A DNA stretch of 64,000 nucleotides from Melastoma dodecandrum (GCA_029817715.1 JARUPY010000091.1:992001-1056000); one strand, 5' to 3'; counted from the first letter of the stretch, positions 44,308 to 53,076 are shown. Notes: generated by a model not told the origin, from the letters alone. Made by a program: numbers and translations.

Positions 44308-45174
44308 TCAGCTGCCGGAGCGACGAAACAGCTGAACGTTCTCGGCGAGATAGGCGTCGAGCGTTCGCTGAGGCTTGCCGGTGATCTCCGCGACCACCGG
44401 GCTCGTCGCGGCGCAACGGCCGCTTCGATAATAGTCCTGCAACTGCAGCACCGCGGTCGCCTGCCACTCCGGCATGCCGGAGCCCAGCATCGCCTCGCGC
44501 TGCGTCGCCTCGGGAATGTCGACGTATGCTACGGGGGTGCCGGTCGCCCGCGTCAAGCGCTCCGCGATGTCGGCATTGCTCAGCGCCTCCGGGCCGTTCA
44601 ACTCGTATGTCTTTCCGACGTGCGGCGCGGGCGCGCCGAGGATGCTTGCGACGACATCGCCGATGTCGCGCACGTCGATGAGGCTGACCTTGGCGTCGCC
44701 TAGGGCCGCGTAGAAGGCACCGTCCGCGCGGATGGTCGCGCCGTTGTAGACGGCGATGTTCTGCATGAAGCCGTTCGGGCGCACGATCGTCCAGCGCAAG
44801 CTCGATGCTTTCAGCTTCGCCTCGACCTGCGCGTGCCAGCTCGGGAAGGATTTTGGGTAATCGCCGGCGCCCAGCGCCGAGTTCAGCACGACATGGCCGA
44901 CACCTGCGGCGGCGCAGGCCTCGATCATGTTGCCTTCGAGCTCCACCAGCGATGGAACGGCACCGCACACGATAAAGGCCGCATCGACGCCTTCGAGGGC
45001 TTTCCGGAGGCTTTCCGCGTCCGCGAAGTCGGCGACGACGCGCTCCGCCGCGGCGGGGCCGCGGCCGGCTTCGGCCTCGCTGCGATACATCGCGCGAACC
45101 GGCAGACCGCGCGCCAGCGCAGCACCGAGAACGGCGCCGCCGGCCGTGCCGGACGCTCCAGTGATCAGGATCAT
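44308..45174 (-). CDS. NmrA/TMR-like NAD(P)-binding oxidoreductase
   Basis: A 288-residue atypical SDR. The nucleotide-binding motif is MILITGASGTAGGAVLGAAL. The family pattern follows: RVVADFADAESLRKALEGVDAAFIV, then HVVLNSALGAG and RWTIVRPNGFMQNI, with GKTYELNGPEALSNADIAE near the C-terminus. Relatives include NmrA sensors and quinone-oxidoreductase-type enzymes such as QorB. It is the first gene of the operon with SnoaL and HxlR genes. An HxlR regulator fits induction by quinones or aldehydes. Confidence 0.87.
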   Translation of the reverse strand: MILITGASGTAGGAVLGAALARGLPVRAMYRSEAEAGRGPAAAERVVADFADAESLRKALEGVDAAFIVCGAVPSLVELEGNMIEACAAAGVGHVVLNSALGAGDYPKSFPSWHAQVEAKLKASSLRWTIVRPNGFMQNIAVYNGATIRADGAFYAALGDAKVSLIDVRDIGDVVASILGAPAPHVGKTYELNGPEALSNADIAERLTRATGTPVAYVDIPEATQREAMLGSGMPEWQATAVLQLQDYYRSGRCAATSPVVAEITGKPQRTLDAYLAENVQLFRRSGS

Positions 45175-45480
45175 CGGTTCCCCTCCCGGCTCGCCGCGAG
45201 CCGTTATTGAACGCGTGCGGGCATGCTAGAGTGTTTTCTTGCACCGACAATCAGTTACCTGCAGGTAACCGCTGCCAAGCCAACGAACTATTCGTTCTCA
45301 TTCTACTATAGAACAGCTTGACGACTTTCTGCATGACGGCCGCCCGGCAAAGGACGCGGGACGCCATGAGGACATCAGCCGGCGCCCACAGCCCACGATC
45401 GTGATGCAACGCGAGGCCTGAGAGAATTGACATCCGCCGCGGCCGCAAGTTCATGGCGCCGCATGCGAAAGGCGGTACCC
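45175..45480. other. Divergent intergenic region with HxlR operator candidate
   Basis: About 305 bases between the NmrA operon start and the secreted-protein gene at 45481. The only clear element is the palindrome at 45254-45269. An A/T-rich patch with TTCGTTCTCATTCTACTATAG at about 45291 may hold promoter boxes, but I cannot assign them. Confidence 0.5.
45254..45269. promoter_or_regulatory. Perfect 16-base palindrome, candidate HxlR operator
   Basis: GTTACCTGCAGGTAAC reads identically on both strands. It lies 80 bases upstream of the NmrA gene start in the operon that encodes an HxlR regulator. HxlR proteins bind as dimers to short palindromes near the promoters they control. Confidence 0.6.
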
Positions 45481-45978
45481 ATGCTGAAGGTCGTCGTCCC
45501 CTCGATCCTCGTCGGCGCCCTGCTCGGCGCGGCCCCTGCCGTCGCCAAATCGGTGAAACTCTCCGCCGATGCGCCGGTCGCCACGATCACGATCCCCGAT
45601 TCGTGGGACACGACGGCGAGCGACGGCGGCCTCGAATCGCTGTCGCCTGACAAGACGGTCTATCTCTCCGGCGAGATCGTCGCCTCGGCCGACCTGAAGG
45701 CCGCGGGCCAGGAGGTCGCCAAGACGCTGGCCGAGCAGAAGATCAAGATCGATCCGAAGACGCAGAAGGCGACGCCGCTGACCGTCTCCGGCATGCCGGG
45801 CGCCCTGATCTCCTGGGACGCCACGGACGCCGACGGCACGACGCAGGTGCACATGGTGGTGCTGAAGGTGAAGGCCGGCCAGCAAGTCATGCTGCTGCGC
45901 TGGGGCGATGCCGACGCCGAGAAGTCGCATGCCGCCGAGATCGACGCGATCGTGAAGAGCCTGGCGCCCGTCAAGTAG
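45481..45978 (+). CDS. Exported protein of unknown function
   Basis: A 165-residue protein starting at ATG 45481 with a clear signal peptide (MLKVVVPSILVGALLGAAPAVA) and AAAGGCGG just upstream; ATG 45463 is an alternative start. The mature part is a compact alpha/beta domain (VKLSADAPVATITIPDSWDTT; PLTVSGMPGALISWDATDADGTTQVHMVVLKV; LRWGDADAEKSHAAEIDAIVKSL). This general shape is seen in small periplasmic proteins, but I do not recognise the family. It is convergent with the EmrB-like gene, with one base between. Confidence 0.75.
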   Translation: MLKVVVPSILVGALLGAAPAVAKSVKLSADAPVATITIPDSWDTTASDGGLESLSPDKTVYLSGEIVASADLKAAGQEVAKTLAEQKIKIDPKTQKATPLTVSGMPGALISWDATDADGTTQVHMVVLKVKAGQQVMLLRWGDADAEKSHAAEIDAIVKSLAPVK

Positions 45979-45979
45979 C

Positions 45980-47598
45980 TCAGTGCGCGTCGGCCGGCAT
46001 CGGCTTCGGCGCGACGTTGCGCATCAGCGGCACCAGCAGCGTCGCGAAGACGAAGGCGACCATGATCGCGCGGAAGGCGTCGGCGAAGGCCAACGTCTCG
46101 GCCTCGCGATAGGCGAGGCGGAAGAGCTGTTTCAGCGCCGCGGCGTGACCGCCGTCGAGGCCGCCGAGCGCCGCGAAGCGATGCTGGGTCGCCTCGATGA
46201 AGCGCATCATCGGCCCGTTGCTCGGGTTCATGTGGCCGGCGATGTGATCGAAATGCAAGTTTGTGCGGTCGTTGACGATTGCGCCGCAGATGGCGATGCC
46301 GACGGCGCCGCCGAGATTGCGCATCATGTTGAACAGCCCGCTCGCGTATTTCAGCCGCTCCGGCGGCAGGCTGCCGAGGCCGAGGTTGACCGACGGCGCG
46401 ATGGCGAACACCTGCGGGAAACCGCGCAGCACCTGCGGCCAGAACAGCTCGTCGCCGCTCCAATCGTGGGTGATGAAACTATAGCTCCACATCGCGACAC
46501 CGAACGAGGCGAGGCCCGCCATCATCAGCCATCGCGTGTCGAAGCGCTTGGACAGGATGATGAACAACGGCACGCCGGCGAGCGAGGCGGCGCCGGTCGA
46601 GAAGATCGCCGTGCCGGTCTGCCAGGCCGAGTAGCCGCGGACGTAGCCGAGAAACAGCGGCGTCAGGTAGATCGTCGCGAAGATGCCGATGCCGGTGATG
46701 AAGGACAGCGTGCAGCCGATCGCGAAATTGCGATTGCCGAAGGCGCGCAGGTCGACGACGGGCTGCGCGGCGGCGAGACTGCGGACGACGAAGAGCAGGC
46801 CGGCGCAGCCTGAGATCCACGCGCAGTTGCGGATCGTCGAATCGTCGAACCAATTCCAGCGCGTCCCTTCTTCCAGGACGTATTCGAGCGTGCTGAGAAA
46901 CACCGCCATGAGCGCGATGCCGGGATAGTCGGCGCCCTTCAGCAACGAGAGATCTGGCTTGTCGATGTCGACGAGCAGCGGCACCAGGATGGTGATGATC
47001 ACGCCCGGCACGAGGTTCACGTAGAACAGCCAGTGCCAGTTCAGCGTATCGGTGATGTAACCGCCGATGACCGGGCCGAGCGTCGGGGCGATCGAGGCGA
47101 TCGTGCCGATGACGGCGGCGGAATAGACGCGCTTGGGTCCCTGGAAATAGTGGAACGACGAGGTGAAGACCGTCGGGATCATCGACGCGCCGAGCAGGCC
47201 CTGCAGCGCGCGGAAGGCGATCATGCTCTCGATGTTCCAGGCGAGGCCGCAGAGCATCGAGGCGATCGTGAAGCCCGCCGCCGAGGCGGTGAACAGCCAG
47301 CGCGTCGAGAACACGCGCGTCAGCCAGCCGGAGAGCGGGATCATCACGATCTCGGCGATGAGATAGGCCGTCTGCACCCAGGAGATCTGGTCCTGCGCCG
47401 CCGAGAGGCCGCCGCCGATGTCCTGCAGCGACGAGGCGACGATCTGGATGTCGAGCAGCGCGATGAACATGCCGACGCACATCACCGCGAAGGGCACGAT
47501 CGAGCGCAGGAAGCTCTGCGCGGCGGGCTTCGTGGCCGCCGCAGCGGGCGAGGCGAGGCGGCCTGCGCCGGCGCCGTCACGGTCGCCGCGTCGCTCAT
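45980..47598 (-). CDS. emrB: DHA2-family MFS efflux pump (EmrB-like), apparent N-terminal frameshift
   Basis: A 14-TM drug:H+ antiporter: SIVPFAVMCVGMFIALLDIQIV, WVQTAYLIAEIVMIPLSGWL, RALQGLLGASMIPT and GPVIGGYITDTLNWHWLFYVNL are DHA2/EmrB motifs. ATG 47598 overlaps the emrA stop as ATGA, the natural start, but this frame stops at 47482. The pump frame is shifted relative to it, and its first start codons (GTG 47497, ATG 47482) fall inside TM1. A tandem GAGGC duplication at 47550-47559 lies at the point of change; removing one copy would join the frames. It is either a true inactivating or variable mutation, or a sequence error. Confidence 0.8.
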
Positions 47599-48794
47599 CG
47601 GCGCGACTGCCTGGTGTCGACCGACACGGTCGTCGAAAGACCCGGCCGCAGCACACCGAGCGCGCCATCCGCGTCGTCGAGCACGATGCGCACGGGCACG
47701 CGCTGCACGATCTTGGTGAAGTTGCCGGTCGCGTTCTCCGGCGGGATGACCGCGAAGATGCCGCCGGTGCCGGGCGCCAGGCTGGCGATCCGGCCGTGCA
47801 TGACGAGGCCGGGCGCGACATCGGCGACGACGTCGGCGGCATCGCCGACCTTCATGTGCGCGAGCTGGTCTTCCTTGAAATTGGCGTCGACCCACAGGCC
47901 CTTCGCGGGCACGATCGTCAGAAGGTAGGTGCCGATCGTGACGTAGGCGCCGACGCGCGCCGCCCTGTTGCCGACGTAGCCGTCGACGGGCGCGCGCAGC
48001 TGCGTGTAGCCGAGGTTGAGCGCGGCGGTGGCGACGTCGGCCTCCGCCTCGCCGACGGCGGCTTCGGCTTGCGCGATCTGCGCCTTCAGGACCGCGAGCT
48101 GCTGCCTGGCGCCGGCGAGCGAGGCCTCGGCCGATGCGACGGATGCCTTGGCGGCGGCGCCGAGCGACACCGCTTTCTCGGTCTCCTGCTTCGTCACCGC
48201 GTTCGAGTTGCCGAAGCTCGTGTAGCGCGCGGCGTCCGACACCGCGAAGCTGGATTGCGCGCGCTTCGCCGCGAGATCGGCGGCGGCGGCATCGATGATC
48301 GTCGTCTGCAGCGCCAGCCGCGAGCGCAATCCCTCGAGCGACGACCGCCGCTCACCGAGTATCGCCTGCGCGCGATCGAGCGCGGCCCGCATGTCGCGAT
48401 CGTCGAGGGTGACGAGAAGCTGGCCGGCCTTGACGAAGCCGTTGTCCGACACGTCCACCTTGGCGACGAAGCCGGCGACATGCGGCGCGATGCCGGTGAC
48501 GTCGCCGCCGACATAGGCGTCGTCCGTCGATTCGACGAACCGTCCGACCACCCACCATGCATGGCCGTACCAGAAGGCCGCCGTCAGCAGGCCGGCGCCG
48601 ACGAGGGCGAAGACGAGCCGCTTCAGCGCGCGGCCGATCGTCTTGCGGATCGACTTGCGGCCCGCGCTGCCCGCGTCGCGCTCGACGACCGTCGCGTCAC
48701 TCATGGTCGCGTTGCTCATGGACGCATTACTCATGGTCGCGTTGCTCATGGACGCATTACTCATGGTCGCGTTGCTCATGGACGCATTGCTCAT
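47595..48794 (-). CDS. emrA: EmrA-like membrane-fusion protein with repetitive N-terminus
   Basis: A 399-residue adaptor for an MFS pump. After one TM helix (KRLVFALVGAGLLTAAFWYGHAWW, about 55-78; quoted in part as LVFALVGAGLLTAAF) come ESTDDAYVGGDVTGIAPHVAGFVAKVDVSDN, a long Ala-rich coiled coil and the barrel region (RAPVDGYVGNRAARVGAYV). The ESTDDAYV motif is typical of EmrA. The first 35 residues are a repeat, MSNASMSNAT three times then MSDAT, so there are seven in-frame ATG codons and the real start is ambiguous. Its stop overlaps the emrB ATG. Confidence 0.9.
   Translation of the reverse strand: MSNASMSNATMSNASMSNATMSNASMSNATMSDATVVERDAGSAGRKSIRKTIGRALKRLVFALVGAGLLTAAFWYGHAWWVVGRFVESTDDAYVGGDVTGIAPHVAGFVAKVDVSDNGFVKAGQLLVTLDDRDMRAALDRAQAILGERRSSLEGLRSRLALQTTIIDAAAADLAAKRAQSSFAVSDAARYTSFGNSNAVTKQETEKAVSLGAAAKASVASAEASLAGARQQLAVLKAQIAQAEAAVGEAEADVATAALNLGYTQLRAPVDGYVGNRAARVGAYVTIGTYLLTIVPAKGLWVDANFKEDQLAHMKVGDAADVVADVAPGLVMHGRIASLAPGTGGIFAVIPPENATGNFTKIVQRVPVRIVLDDADGALGVLRPGLSTTVSVDTRQSRR
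48702..48794 (-). repeat. 15/30-base tandem repeat carrying seven in-frame ATG codons
   Basis: ATG codons occur every 15 bases (first bases at 48794, 48779, 48764, 48749, 48734, 48719 and 48704). The full period is 30 bases, alternating MSNAS and MSNAT. All units keep the emrA frame. The only ribosome-binding-like sequence (AAGG) lies two bases before the first ATG, too close for normal spacing. Confidence 0.9.
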
Positions 48795-48831
48795 GACCTT
48801 GGCGCCGCAAGCGCCGACGGCGTGGCCATCG

Positions 48832-49332
48832 CTAGAACTCCAGAACTCTCGGCAGCGACGGATGCCCGTCGACGCGCTTGCGGGTCAGGGCGTCGGCGGC
48901 CGGCCCGGCAATGGGGCGCACGGCGCGCAGCTCGCGCCCGGTCGCGCGATCGACGAGCACCGGCTCGACCTGCTCGCCGGTCTCGACGTCGGCGAGAAGG
49001 ATGCTCGGGCCTTCGGGCGCGAAATGGCGGTTGCCCCAGCCGACCATGGCGAGAAGCACCGGCCGGAAATCGCGGCCGGCCTGGGTCAGCACGTATTCGT
49101 GACGCGGCGGGCGCTCGTTGTAGAGGCGCCGCTCGAGAAGCCCGGATGCCACCATGTCGTCGAGCCGGCGCGCCAGCGTGCTCGTCGCAATCCCCAGGCT
49201 CTGCTGGAACTCGTCGAACCGCCTGAGGCCGTAGAAGGCGTCGCGGAGGATGAGGATGTTCCACCAGTCGCCGACCCGCTCGAGGCCGCGGGCGATGGGG
49301 CACTGCATGTGACCGAGCGTCTTGCGCTTCAT
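48832..49332 (-). CDS. HxlR-type transcriptional regulator 2
   Basis: A 166-residue regulator starting at ATG 49332 (MKRKTLGHMQCPIARGLERVGDWWNILILRDAFYG); an upstream ATG pair at about 49359-49362 is possible. The Cys in MQCPIARGLERVGDWW is the family's conserved sensor position, and FDEFQQSLGIATSTLARRLDDMV is the recognition region. A C-terminal extension of about 60 residues (DVETGEQVEPVLVDRATGREL) is found in the longer HxlR subgroup. It precedes emrA by 37 bases on the same strand and probably represses the pump operon. GCAA-N6-TTGC at 49363-49376 is a weak operator candidate. Confidence 0.88.
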   Translation of the reverse strand: MKRKTLGHMQCPIARGLERVGDWWNILILRDAFYGLRRFDEFQQSLGIATSTLARRLDDMVASGLLERRLYNERPPRHEYVLTQAGRDFRPVLLAMVGWGNRHFAPEGPSILLADVETGEQVEPVLVDRATGRELRAVRPIAGPAADALTRKRVDGHPSLPRVLEF

Positions 49333-49414
49333 GTCCAGACGATACCACGTCGCTTTCATCATGCAAGTCATGTTGCGCGTGGCGGCCCAGCGGCTGTCGC
49401 GCCTATATGAGGCC

Positions 49415-50125
49415 ATGCCACCCCTCCTCGAGACCGCCGGCGCCGACGCCTGGCGGTACTGGCGACCCGGCACCGACGGCATCGTCGAGCTCGGCGCGCT
49501 GCGCGGGAGCGCGCCCGGGCTTGCGACGCATGTCCACGAGACCGTGCAGGTCACGCTCGTGCTGGCAGGGCGCCGGACGCTGGTGGTCGGCGGCGACGCG
49601 ATCGAGCTGGCGGCGGGTCGATGCCTGTGCATCCCGGCAGGGACCCCGCATGCCTCCCGCGCCGAGCCGCCGGACGTCGTCGGGCTGATCGCCTTCGTGA
49701 GCCCCGGCGTCTATGCGCTGGCGGAGATCGCGGCCGACATCGAGCGCGCGTGGGACCCGCACGCGCCGACCAGCCTCGCCGACCTCGCGGGCCTGATCGG
49801 GCGGCACCGGCGCGACCCGATCGCCGGCGAGGTGCTGTCGGAGATCCTCCCCGACGAGCCCATCGCCCGGCTGGCGGCCCGCACAGGCCTGAGCCGCGAG
49901 GGGTTCACCCGCCGCTTCGCCAAGATCCGCGGGATGCCGCCGCACGCCTTCCGGCTGGCCGCGCGGCTCGACGAGGCCCGCGCGCTGCTCAGGGCCGGAA
50001 CGCCGGTGGCGGCGGTCGCGGCGGAGACGGGATTTTCGGACCAGAGCCATTTCGGCCGGCTGTTCAAGCGGGCCTTCGGGGTGAGCCCGGGCAGGTACCG
50101 CGACGGCCAATCGGCGCCCTTCTAA
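49415..50125 (+). CDS. AraC family transcriptional regulator
   Basis: A 236-residue regulator starting at ATG 49415. A cupin-like ligand domain comes first (HVHETVQVTLVLAGRRTLVVGG; GRCLCIPAGTPHAS). The double helix-turn-helix follows: IARLAARTGLSREGFTRRFAKIRGMPPHAFRLAARLDEARALL, then VAAVAAETGFSDQSHFGRLFKRAFGVSPGRYR. It is divergent from the HxlR-emrAB operon and 53 bases upstream of a DMT exporter gene, which it probably controls. Confidence 0.9.
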   Translation: MPPLLETAGADAWRYWRPGTDGIVELGALRGSAPGLATHVHETVQVTLVLAGRRTLVVGGDAIELAAGRCLCIPAGTPHASRAEPPDVVGLIAFVSPGVYALAEIAADIERAWDPHAPTSLADLAGLIGRHRRDPIAGEVLSEILPDEPIARLAARTGLSREGFTRRFAKIRGMPPHAFRLAARLDEARALLRAGTPVAAVAAETGFSDQSHFGRLFKRAFGVSPGRYRDGQSAPF

Positions 50126-50178
50126 GCCGCGTCACAAACGTACCAGACACCGCGCCGCGGCTGCGGCACTCCGGTCCC

Positions 50179-51123
50179 ATGTCGCTCTCCGCCCCCGCCG
50201 CCGGCTCTTCCGCCGCGTCGCCCCTCCCGGCCCGCGCCGGCCTCGCCTACCTGCTCCTGCTCGTCGTCATGCTGACCTGGGCCGGGAACGCGATCTTCGG
50301 CCGGCTCGCCAGCGGCGATATCCCGCCCTTCACCCTTGCGCTGGAACGCTGGGTCGGCGCCCTCCTCCTGATGTCGCCGTTCGTCGCCGGCCCGCTCAAG
50401 CGAGACTGGCCGGTGCTGCGCGCGTATTGGCGCATGGTTCTGGCGCTGGGCCTGTTCGGCATCGCCAGCTTCAACGGCTTCCTCTACCTAGGCCTCCACC
50501 ACACGACGGCGTCGAACGCGATCCTCATGCAGGCCGCGACCCCGCCGATGATCCTCGTCGCCAACCTCGTCCTGTTCCGCCAGAAGGCGCGCGCCCTGCA
50601 GGTGCTCGGCGTCGCGCTGTCGACGATCGGCGTGGTGCTCGTCGTCGTGCGCGCCGACCTCGGCGTGCTGCTCGGGCTGCACTTCGCGCTCGGCGACCTC
50701 CTGGTGCTGTGCGGCGTGACCGGCTGGGCGGTCTACACGTCGCTTCTGCGCAAGCGGCCGCCGGTCGATCCGCGCAGCCTGCTCGCCGCCACCTTCATGG
50801 TCGGCGCGCTCGCCATGCTGCCGCTGGCGATCGGCGAATGGGCGCAGGGCCAGCGCGTCGTCTGGCATCCGATCACCGTCGCCACCTTCGCCTATGTCGC
50901 GATCTTCCCGTCGCTGATCGGCTACTACCTCTACAACCTGGGCGTCGGGATGATCGGCGGGGCCCGTGCCGGCCAGACGATCACGCTGATGCCGATCTTC
51001 GGCGCCGTCCTCGCCGCCGCCCTGCTCGGCGAGCCGCTGCACGCCTACCATCTCGCCGGCATGGCGCTGATCCTGGCCGGCATCGCGCTCTCGGCGCTGG
51101 GCTCGCGACGCGCTGCGAGGTGA
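50179..51123 (+). CDS. EamA/DMT superfamily exporter
   Basis: A 314-residue ten-TM transporter starting at ATG 50179. The two EamA repeats are visible: LVVMLTWAGNAIFGRLASGDIPPFTLALERW with NGFLYLGLHHTTASNAILMQAATP, and GDLLVLCGVTGWAVYTSLLRKRPP with GYYLYNLGVGMIGGARAGQTITLMPIFG. The family exports amino acids or metabolites. It follows the AraC gene by 53 bases. A second, shortened copy of its C-terminal coding sequence lies 0.7 kb downstream. Confidence 0.9.
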   Translation: MSLSAPAAGSSAASPLPARAGLAYLLLLVVMLTWAGNAIFGRLASGDIPPFTLALERWVGALLLMSPFVAGPLKRDWPVLRAYWRMVLALGLFGIASFNGFLYLGLHHTTASNAILMQAATPPMILVANLVLFRQKARALQVLGVALSTIGVVLVVVRADLGVLLGLHFALGDLLVLCGVTGWAVYTSLLRKRPPVDPRSLLAATFMVGALAMLPLAIGEWAQGQRVVWHPITVATFAYVAIFPSLIGYYLYNLGVGMIGGARAGQTITLMPIFGAVLAAALLGEPLHAYHLAGMALILAGIALSALGSRRAAR

Positions 51124-51143
51124 GGCCGACTGCGTGCCCGCTG

Positions 51144-51764
51144 CTAGGCGCCGGCTGGCATGACGTATCCGATCAATAGGCCGAGCCAAACGACTCCAAC
51201 CCATTGCCCGACGCACGAGACGAACGCCCGCGACATAGGCTTAGGCTCACCGGTCACCGCCATGCCGCTGCGCACGCGGACCAGCTCGGTGCCGGTTAGT
51301 ATGAGCAGCGTGAGGGCGAGCAGCACGTATGCCGGCATGAAAGCCGCGGGGGCGACGCTCAGCTTGGTGAGCCGCCAGGCCGGCGGCCCGGCGACCACCA
51401 GCTCGAGCCCGGCCACGAGCGCGGCGACCAGCACCGCCGCGAGGACGTTGAGCTGCAGCGACGCCTTCGTCGCCAGCCCGTCGCGGCGCGCCGGCGGCCT
51501 GACATCGCGCAACCGCCGCGGCTCGAGATGCCGAAGCAGCCACCAGAACCCGAGCAGGAACGCCAGCAGCATGGCCGCCAGGATCGGCACGCTCATCGCC
51601 TCCGGCCAGAGATGGAGAAAGGCCTGCGCAAAGCAGATGGGCAGCACAACGATTGTCGCGAGGAGGAACGTCGCCCCGGCCCGACCCGGCGCGGGCCTTG
51701 GCGGCGCGACCATCATCATGCAATGGACGGCCCACAGGATCACCAGGGCGAAGAGCAAGCTCAT
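51144..51764 (-). CDS. Membrane protein of unknown function
   Basis: A 206-residue protein with about six TM segments: LLFALVILWAVHCMMMVA, ATFLLATIVVLPICFAQAFL, PILAAMLLAFLLGFWWLL, LNVLAAVLVAALVAGLEL, AYVLLALTLLILTGTEL and CVGQWVGVVWLGLLIGYV. A basic cytoplasmic loop (RHLEPRRLRDVRPPARRDG) separates the halves. I do not recognise a family. It lies convergent to the DMT exporter gene and just before the stray copy of that exporter's 3' end. Confidence 0.7.
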   Translation of the reverse strand: MSLLFALVILWAVHCMMMVAPPRPAPGRAGATFLLATIVVLPICFAQAFLHLWPEAMSVPILAAMLLAFLLGFWWLLRHLEPRRLRDVRPPARRDGLATKASLQLNVLAAVLVAALVAGLELVVAGPPAWRLTKLSVAPAAFMPAYVLLALTLLILTGTELVRVRSGMAVTGEPKPMSRAFVSCVGQWVGVVWLGLLIGYVMPAGA

Positions 51765-51830
51765 CCTTGCCTCCCGTGCACGCGCTCTGCAAAGTTAACG
51801 GTTTGATGCAGCCCGCCCTACGGTGAGCGG

Positions 51831-51983
51831 ATGATCGGCAGCGCCCGCGCCGGGCAGACGATCACGCTGATGCCGGTCTTCGGCGCCGTCCTCGCCGCCG
51901 CCCTGCTCGGCGCCCGCATGGCGCTGATCTTCGCCGGGACCGCGCTGTCGGCGCTGGGCCAATGCCGGGCGGTCTCCGACTGA
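51831..51983 (+). pseudogene. Partial duplicate of the EamA exporter 3' end
   Basis: This 50-codon frame (ATG 51831 to TGA 51983) encodes MIGSARAGQTITLMPVFGAV and continues closely similar to the last 57 residues of the exporter ending at 51123. A short internal segment (EPLHAYHLA in the parent) is missing and the end is altered. The parent has MIGGARAGQTITLMPIFGAV. It is a gene fragment made by duplication, with a GAG-type ribosome-binding site by chance or inheritance. A functional 50-residue product is unlikely. Confidence 0.8.
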
Positions 51984-51990
51984 ACCCGCG

Positions 51991-53076
51991 TCAATCCTTT
52001 CGGTAATGCGACGCCTTAATCTCGTTGAAGATCAAAGCGGCATCCACTTCGCGCGCGTAAAACGTCGCGAAGTCGTCGGCAGCCGGCATCATGAAGCCGT
52101 ACTCTTCCGACTTGTCGATTACGCTGTCGGTGGAGGCATCGGCGAAGTCGGTCCAAGGAAGTCGCGCTCGCTCGTCCTCGTCCATCTCGTCGAGATCAAC
52201 CAAGGTTGATAGGCCGCCGTAGTAGACCTCGTGGTCGAGCTTGAGCACGCGGCCCGCATGGCGCCCCTGAGCGACCTGGACGAAATTGTTGCCGCCGCCG
52301 TCCACCCCAACGAGGTAGGCGTGGCGCATCAACTCGGCTCGGTAGAAGTGCAGCTCCGGCCCGAACGTCGCGACGTCGATCTGTGGATGCCGGTTACCGA
52401 TCCCGTAGATGAAGCTTGGCTTGCCCCAGGTCGCACCGACGAAGGCGCGAACTTCCTCGGCCAAGCAAAACAGTTCGTAGAAGGTTTCGGGGTCCTCTCG
52501 CCAGGTAAATCCTGTGTACCAGCCGAGGTCGGCGCCGTTCACCGTTTCAAGGAAGTGGCGGTAGTCCGGTCGCAACCGGACGTCGAACCGCGTTTCGAAT
52601 GCCTCGATGTCTGCCGTCGACGCCGGCGGGAATGGCCGGCCGGACAGAAGGCGCCCGGTCGTCGCCGGCAGCAGCAGCAGCCCCACCGACACCGGCTCCT
52701 CATCCGAGGCGGCACGGGCGTAGAACGTCGCCCGGAACGGCTTGCTTTCAGCGAGGAGCGCGTCTGGCGGCTTCGCCGACTGCATGAGTCCGACGTACGG
52801 CTGGACCTCTACGGTAAGATAGTCGGGGGCCGGCACCGGCTCGCCCTCCTCATGGAAGACGACCGACAGCTCGACGGTCACCGCCTCGCCCGAGCCCTCG
52901 ACCGTGTAGCAAAACCCCACGACGTCGCCCTCGTCGAGCGTGTCCACGGCCGGCGTCGAGTCCGGAAACCACCAGTCGCCGTCCTCTTTTTGGCTCGCGC
53001 GTCCAAATTTGCCGAGCGTCACACGTCCCAACATAACCTCCTGCTTTGCAATGTCGGCATGGAAGCTGGCCTTCAT
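51991..53076 (-). CDS. SMI1/KNR4 (SUKH)-like domain protein
   Basis: A 361-residue cytoplasmic protein starting at ATG 53076; ATG 53034 after AGGAGG is an alternative, but the spacing is only two bases. The N-terminal 130 residues form an uncharacterised beta-rich domain (DVVGFCYTVEGSGEAVTVEL). Residues about 155-330 resemble the SMI1/KNR4 fold: DIEAFETRFDVRLRPDYRHFLETVNGADLGW, then FIYGIGNRHPQIDVATF and YLVGVDGGGNNFVQVA. SUKH proteins are often immunity proteins to nuclease-type toxins, but no toxin gene is adjacent, so the role is open. Confidence 0.72.
   Translation of the reverse strand: MKASFHADIAKQEVMLGRVTLGKFGRASQKEDGDWWFPDSTPAVDTLDEGDVVGFCYTVEGSGEAVTVELSVVFHEEGEPVPAPDYLTVEVQPYVGLMQSAKPPDALLAESKPFRATFYARAASDEEPVSVGLLLLPATTGRLLSGRPFPPASTADIEAFETRFDVRLRPDYRHFLETVNGADLGWYTGFTWREDPETFYELFCLAEEVRAFVGATWGKPSFIYGIGNRHPQIDVATFGPELHFYRAELMRHAYLVGVDGGGNNFVQVAQGRHAGRVLKLDHEVYYGGLSTLVDLDEMDEDERARLPWTDFADASTDSVIDKSEEYGFMMPAADDFATFYAREVDAALIFNEIKASHYRKD

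Noticed and set aside
49363..49376. GCAA-N6-TTGC as a definite HxlR operator
   Set aside because: The half-sites are only four bases each and the position between divergent regulators is the sole support; kept as a weak note in the regulator entry.
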